Of a DNA stretch of 64,000 bases, positions 59,671 to 64,000 are shown one piece after another (position 1 is the stretch's first letter; each line of letters begins with the position of its first letter). Below the pieces are notes generated by a model. It made no database searches, was not told where the DNA came from, and was given only the letters and a program-made list of their open reading frames with translations. Origin of the DNA: an uncultured Bacteroidota bacterium (GTDB lineage: Bacteria; Bacteroidota; Bacteroidia; AKYH767-A; OLB10); assembly GCA_900696575.1 (NCBI GenBank), contig CAADHD010000025.1, positions 21,753-85,752 of the forward strand. The letters run 5' to 3'. The translations under genes and the position numbers were made by a program.

Positions 59671-61376
59671 CAGCAGAGAATAAAAGGAATTTGAGAGCCA
59701 AAAATCTTACCCGGTTTGTATTGCTAATTGCCATCATTATCGCGTCCAACGTGGCTGCTTCATTTGTCTTTTCACGGTTCGACATGACCAGCGACAAGCG
59801 TTATACGCTTTCCGAGTCCACCCGAAATTTGCTGAAAGGTCTGAAGGATGTGGTACATTTTAAAATCTATCTGAGCGGTGATTTTCCATCGGGGTTCGAA
59901 AAATTAGAAAAAGCCATTCATGAAACGCTGGATGAAATGCGCATTTATGCAGGTGATAACCTGAGCTATGAGTTTATTGATCCGTCTGCATTGACTGATG
60001 AAACCAAACGCAGAGAACTTTACAAGCAGCTAAGCGAAAGAGGAATTGTTCCAACAAGTTTGGAGGAAAAACATCAGAACAAACAGTCATCGCGATTAAT
60101 CTTTCCCGGTGCTTTAATTTATTACGGAGCCAATGAACGTGCTTTGATGCTTTTGAAAGATCAGACTGGCCGTTCGCCTGAACTGATGCTGAACAACTCC
60201 ATCCAGAATCTCGAATATGAACTGGTTAATGCCATTCGCAAAATCACCACGATGAAGCCTGAAAAGATTGCGTTTATTGAAGGACATGATGAGTTACCAC
60301 AGAAAAACATAGCTGATATTGCGCAATCGCTTGCCGGTGCGTATGATTTGAAAAGGGTCAGAATTGAAGGAAAGTTAGGCAGTTTAAAGGGGATTAAAAC
60401 CATCATCATTGCCAAGCCAATGCTACCCATAGATGAGAAAGACAAATTTGTAATTGACCAGTTTGTGATGAATGGCGGGAGCGTGCTTTGGCTTATTGAT
60501 GGAATGTTAGCAGAAATGGATAGCCTGAGCGAGCGCAACGAAATTCTTGCTGTGAGCAACAACCTGAATGTAGAAGACATGCTCTTCCGTTACGGGGCAA
60601 GAGTGAACAATGATGTGGTTCAGGATGTTGTGGCTGCTCCCATACCCGTTGTTACAGGCTATGTAGGAGATAAACCAAAGACCTCCCTGTTGCCCTGGAA
60701 CTATTTTCCGATCAGCATTCCTGAAACAAAGCATCCGATAGTCTTTAATATTAATCCGGTTAAATTTCAGTTTGCCTCCAGCATTGACACTATCGGCTTG
60801 CACGGAATTAAGAAAACCATTCTTCTTACCACTTCCGAATACAGCCGCATACAAGGCTCGCCTGCCCGCATCAGTCTTGAGCTGCTGCGTCAGAAACCTG
60901 ATTTACCGCAATTCAATAAAAAGTTTTTAACCCTCGCTGTGTTGCTCGAAGGAAGTTTCAGCTCATTGTATGAAAACCGTATTCCTCCGGCTATTGCCGA
61001 GAGCAAAGAAATAGGATTTCGGGCTAAAGGAAAACCTGCACGCATGTTGGTAATAAGCGATGGCGATGTAATACGCAACGATTACCGCAAAGCCGGCAAT
61101 CAGATAATGCCGCTTGGTTATGATCGTTATACCGGTGAAGTCTATGGCAACAAAACATTCCTGCTTAATGCCATTGATTACCTTACGGATGAATCGGGAA
61201 TTATCCACATACGCAGCAAAGAATTAAAACTTCGGATTTTTGATAAACCCAAACTCGAAAATTCTAAAGCCAACTGGCAATTAATTGTAACAGCCGGCCC
61301 AGTGCTTCTTGTGTTACTGTTGGGTGTATTGAAGAATTTTAACCGCAGAAGAAAATACGCTTCGCAGGCAGCTTAG
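59664..61376 (+). CDS. gldG: Gliding motility-associated ABC transporter substrate-binding protein GldG
   Basis: SRFDMTSDKRYTLSESTRNLLKGLKDVVHFKIYLSGDFPSGFEKL...; 7-nt overlap with gldF. Confidence 0.92.
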   Translation: MVTAENKRNLRAKNLTRFVLLIAIIIASNVAASFVFSRFDMTSDKRYTLSESTRNLLKGLKDVVHFKIYLSGDFPSGFEKLEKAIHETLDEMRIYAGDNLSYEFIDPSALTDETKRRELYKQLSERGIVPTSLEEKHQNKQSSRLIFPGALIYYGANERALMLLKDQTGRSPELMLNNSIQNLEYELVNAIRKITTMKPEKIAFIEGHDELPQKNIADIAQSLAGAYDLKRVRIEGKLGSLKGIKTIIIAKPMLPIDEKDKFVIDQFVMNGGSVLWLIDGMLAEMDSLSERNEILAVSNNLNVEDMLFRYGARVNNDVVQDVVAAPIPVVTGYVGDKPKTSLLPWNYFPISIPETKHPIVFNINPVKFQFASSIDTIGLHGIKKTILLTTSEYSRIQGSPARISLELLRQKPDLPQFNKKFLTLAVLLEGSFSSLYENRIPPAIAESKEIGFRAKGKPARMLVISDGDVIRNDYRKAGNQIMPLGYDRYTGEVYGNKTFLLNAIDYLTDESGIIHIRSKELKLRIFDKPKLENSKANWQLIVTAGPVLLVLLLGVLKNFNRRRKYASQAA

Positions 61377-61391
61377 TATTGCTATATCAAG

Positions 61392-62003
61392 ATGGCTTCC
61401 CTTGTTTTCAGCAACGATGAATTGAACTTTATCACTGATAAAACATTCTTTAAAAAAAAGGACGATGTAAACAGTAAGGTGATAAATCAGTTGAATGAAC
61501 TTCATCAAAAGTTGATAATACTAGTGAAAGATAACAACGAATCAGTTCCTGAGAGTGTATTAAAATCTTCACCGAAAATAAGCCGCGGAGAGAATTACCA
61601 GGGATTCCCCTGGCTGGTTCTTGATTATCCCCGCATTTTTAATACAGCAGGAGTTTTTGCTTTCCGAACGCTGTTCTGGTGGGGGCATTCGTGGGTGCTT
61701 ACTTTTCAACTTTCAGGTAATTTGTTTCAGAACTTCCGTTCTACTATTCTGTCAAACCTGAATTCCATAAACGTTGTCTCCTGCAAAATCGGCATAGGTA
61801 ACGACCCGTGGATTCATAATCCGCATGATTCCATGTATATACAATTGAAAAAGTTTATTGCATCAAAAAATAATTCTGTGGAAAAAATAAAGTCGCAACC
61901 CTTCTTCAAATTAATTAGAGAAGTTGAATTCAGTCAATCAGAAAATTTAACAGAAGAGGCTATTGCTTTTTACAGTTCATGCCTAAGGCTTTTAAAAACT
62001 TAA
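61392..62003 (+). CDS. Conserved hypothetical protein
   Basis: 203-aa ORF (YQGFPWLVLDYPRIFNTAGVFAFRTLFWWGHSW), no recognised family. Confidence 0.65.
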   Translation: MASLVFSNDELNFITDKTFFKKKDDVNSKVINQLNELHQKLIILVKDNNESVPESVLKSSPKISRGENYQGFPWLVLDYPRIFNTAGVFAFRTLFWWGHSWVLTFQLSGNLFQNFRSTILSNLNSINVVSCKIGIGNDPWIHNPHDSMYIQLKKFIASKNNSVEKIKSQPFFKLIREVEFSQSENLTEEAIAFYSSCLRLLKT

Positions 62004-62377
62004 GAGCCTATGATGTGTTTCAGGTTGTGAATCTGAGAATCCCAAAGACGTTTGGTTTCTTCAACATCGTCTATCAGGCAATAATCGCGCACTACAAGCG
62101 AAACATCGTTGGTCAGTTCATCGGTTAAAATTTCAAATTCGAGAGTATAATCCTCTGGCTGGTTGAGCCATTTGAATACCATCAGTTTACTTTCGCGCTT
62201 ATGAACCGGTTTGGCGCGCATCACTTCTTCGCCCCAGCGAAATTCAAAAAAACCGTCATGTTCATTCACTTCATCAGCAAACCACGATTGCAGGCCGGTA
62301 GCAGTACTAAGGCAGTTGTATAAAATTTTGGGAGAGGAATGAATGGGAAACTCCATCTCAATTTTTTCTTTATTCAT
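62000..62377 (-). CDS. START-like/SRPBCC domain protein
   Basis: MEFPIHSSPKILYNCLSTATGLQSWFADEVNEHDGFFEFRWGEE. Confidence 0.85.
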   Translation of the reverse strand: MNKEKIEMEFPIHSSPKILYNCLSTATGLQSWFADEVNEHDGFFEFRWGEEVMRAKPVHKRESKLMVFKWLNQPEDYTLEFEILTDELTNDVSLVVRDYCLIDDVEETKRLWDSQIHNLKHIIGS

Positions 62378-62461
62378 AGAATTTGGTATTCGGCACTGGC
62401 AAGTATAAAAAATAAGGTTAAGGAATGAGGAATTTTAAAAAAATCAAAATATAATCACTTA

Positions 62462-63211
62462 TTAAAAAAGATAATGCAATTCGCCATGCCGCAACTTTAA
62501 AATTTCATCGCCACCCGTTTTCAACAATAACCTGCCTTCATCGTCAACTCCGCAAATTGTGGCCGATACCTTTTTTCCATTAATCACATACTCCATTTGT
62601 TGATTACGATGGTACAGATGGTCTAGATAATAATTATTCACTTCTTCATGATTTCTTTTCAGTTTTTCATACCACCCGGAAAGCGATTTATTCAATTCAC
62701 CTAAAACCATATCCAGGTCTGTATGTTTATCTGTAAGCATTCTGATCGAAATAGCTTCCGGATGATACACTTTGAAAATTTCCTGATTTACATTTATTCC
62801 TATTCCTGCTATGCAATGACTGACTACTTCACCTTTAATGCCTGTTTCAATCAGCATTCCGGATATTTTTCCGCTGTTTACCATGATGTCATTCGGCCAT
62901 TTAATTTTCAGTTCTGTGCAGCCGGTTAAATTTCTTAAACTCTGATGCACGGCACAGGCAATCATTTTATTGATTAAAAACAGTTGATTAACCTGAATTT
63001 CCGGGTATAAAATATATGAACAAAGTAAATTTAAGCCTGTTTCGCTTTCCCACTGATGAATTCCCTGTCCTCTTCCGTTGTATTGAAAAGCAGAGGTAAT
63101 TACGGTACCATTAAGCGGCCGGCCGGCTTCAATAAGCTGCCGGGCATAGGTATTGGTAGATCCGGCTATTTCAAGCCGAATATGTGGATGACCGAATAAA
63201 AAAATTTTCAT
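62462..63211 (-). CDS. birA: Biotin--[acetyl-CoA-carboxylase] ligase
   Basis: STNTYARQLIEAGRPLNGTVITSAFQYNGRGQ, KWPNDIMVNSGKISGMLIETG, GIGINVNQ. Confidence 0.95.
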   Translation of the reverse strand: MKIFLFGHPHIRLEIAGSTNTYARQLIEAGRPLNGTVITSAFQYNGRGQGIHQWESETGLNLLCSYILYPEIQVNQLFLINKMIACAVHQSLRNLTGCTELKIKWPNDIMVNSGKISGMLIETGIKGEVVSHCIAGIGINVNQEIFKVYHPEAISIRMLTDKHTDLDMVLGELNKSLSGWYEKLKRNHEEVNNYYLDHLYHRNQQMEYVINGKKVSATICGVDDEGRLLLKTGGDEILKLRHGELHYLF

Positions 63212-63234
63212 GACTTAAACTCAATAATCATAAG

Positions 63235-63266
63235 TTGAATGAGGCTTGCCAAAATAACTACTTTTG
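63235..63266 (+). promoter_or_regulatory. Bacteroidota promoter TTG-N21-TACTTTTG for rsfS
   Basis: -33 TTG 63235-63237, -7 TACTTTTG 63259-63266, start codon at 63287. Confidence 0.6.
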
Positions 63267-63286
63267 TCAGGCGATAAAAACGCAGA

Positions 63287-63688
63287 ATGAATAAAACCCC
63301 GAAAAAAAGTACAGTTTCAAGAAAAAAAACAACAGATCCTGGTGAAGCGCTAATCAAAGCCATCATTCAAGGAATTCAGGAAAAGAAAGGCCATGACATC
63401 GTTATGATTGACTTACGGAAAAGCGGTAATTCCATAACCGATTATTTTATAATTTGTCATGGAACGTCCGACACTCAAGTAGAAGCCATTGCCCGATCTG
63501 TAGAAGAAACGGTGTTAAAAAAAACAAAAGAATATCCTCACCATGTGGAAGGAAATGATAATGCACATTGGATTATAATTGACTACTTTAATGCCGTGGT
63601 ACATATATTTGTTGAAGAAAAGCGTAATTTTTACGGTCTTGAAAAACTATGGGCAGATGCTCCAAATCTTAAAGTTGCTTATGCATAA
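63287..63688 (+). CDS. rsfS: Ribosome silencing factor RsfS
   Basis: KGHDIVMIDLRKSGNSITDYFIICHGTSDTQVEAIARSVEE...DNAHWIIIDYFNAVVHIFVEEKRNFYGLEKLWADA. Confidence 0.96.
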   Translation: MNKTPKKSTVSRKKTTDPGEALIKAIIQGIQEKKGHDIVMIDLRKSGNSITDYFIICHGTSDTQVEAIARSVEETVLKKTKEYPHHVEGNDNAHWIIIDYFNAVVHIFVEEKRNFYGLEKLWADAPNLKVAYA

Positions 63689-63749
63689 ACAATATGCCAT
63701 CTTGTCAATGGCACCACTATTGAACCGCCACACGTTTTAATGTTTCGAA

Positions 63750-64000
63750 ATGTCAGAAAAAGAAAACCAACCAACTAAAAAACCGCAGGGCAAATTACCA
63801 AAACCCTCTTTTCCTAAATTCAATTTCAGCCTGTACTGGATTTACGGATTGGTGCTTGTCATCATGTTCGCCATTCAGTTTATGGACTTCGGAGGCCGGC
63901 CACGTGAAATCACCTGGAATGAATTTGAAAAGGAAATGCTGTCGCAGGGAGATGTGGCAAGGCTTGAGGTTATCAACCGCGAACAAGTAAGAGTATTCAT
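63750..64000 (+). CDS. ftsH: ATP-dependent zinc metalloprotease FtsH, N-terminal fragment truncated by window end
   Basis: MSEKENQPTKKP...FNFSLYWIYGLVLVIMFAIQFMDFGGRPREITWNEFEKEMLSQGDVARLEVINREQVRVF; rsfS-ftsH order. Confidence 0.85.
   Translation, partial: MSEKENQPTKKPQGKLPKPSFPKFNFSLYWIYGLVLVIMFAIQFMDFGGRPREITWNEFEKEMLSQGDVARLEVINREQVRVF

Noticed and set aside
1-64000. CRISPR array, prophage, toxin-antitoxin or other defence system
   Set aside because: No regularly spaced repeats, phage structural genes, nucleases or defence signatures found by reading; the window looks like core chromosome.

Overview
This 64 kb window looks like ordinary chromosome from a Bacteroidota species. Supporting signs are T9SS-type C-terminal tails, gldF/gldG, GH3, futalosine hydrolase, and recurrent TAnnTTTG promoter-like boxes. 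I found about 55 credible protein genes, one tRNA-Gln(CTG), several hairpin terminators, and no CRISPR array, rRNA, prophage or intact transposon. Recognisable genes include guaA (5'-truncated), folE plus a PTPS with a C-x5-HGH motif, mqnB, korA/korB, mazG, apaG, an undecaprenyl-phosphate sugar transferase, ftsE, an mscS-like channel, gyrA, clpC, gldF/gldG, birA, rsfS and ftsH (3'-truncated). The most unusual locus is a minus-strand operon at 42.3-47.9 kb: a lone single-module NRPS (C-A-T-TE-like), an Sfp-type PPTase and a BadF-family kinase/ATPase. Aligned by eye, its terminal thioesterase-like domain has Cys-Asn-Asn where a Ser-Asp-His triad is expected. Other points of interest: a structured REP-like intergenic cluster (57.77-57.97 kb), an ATGTACT-N11-AGTACAT site overlapping the padR promoter, an 18-bp palindrome in the same divergent region, a possible pseudoknot upstream of mazG, a probable frameshift in a small membrane-protein gene (about 6.13 kb), and an uncharacterised transglutaminase-like/M23 envelope locus (14.8-19.2 kb). 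All family calls come from reading the sequence; no database search or folding program was run.
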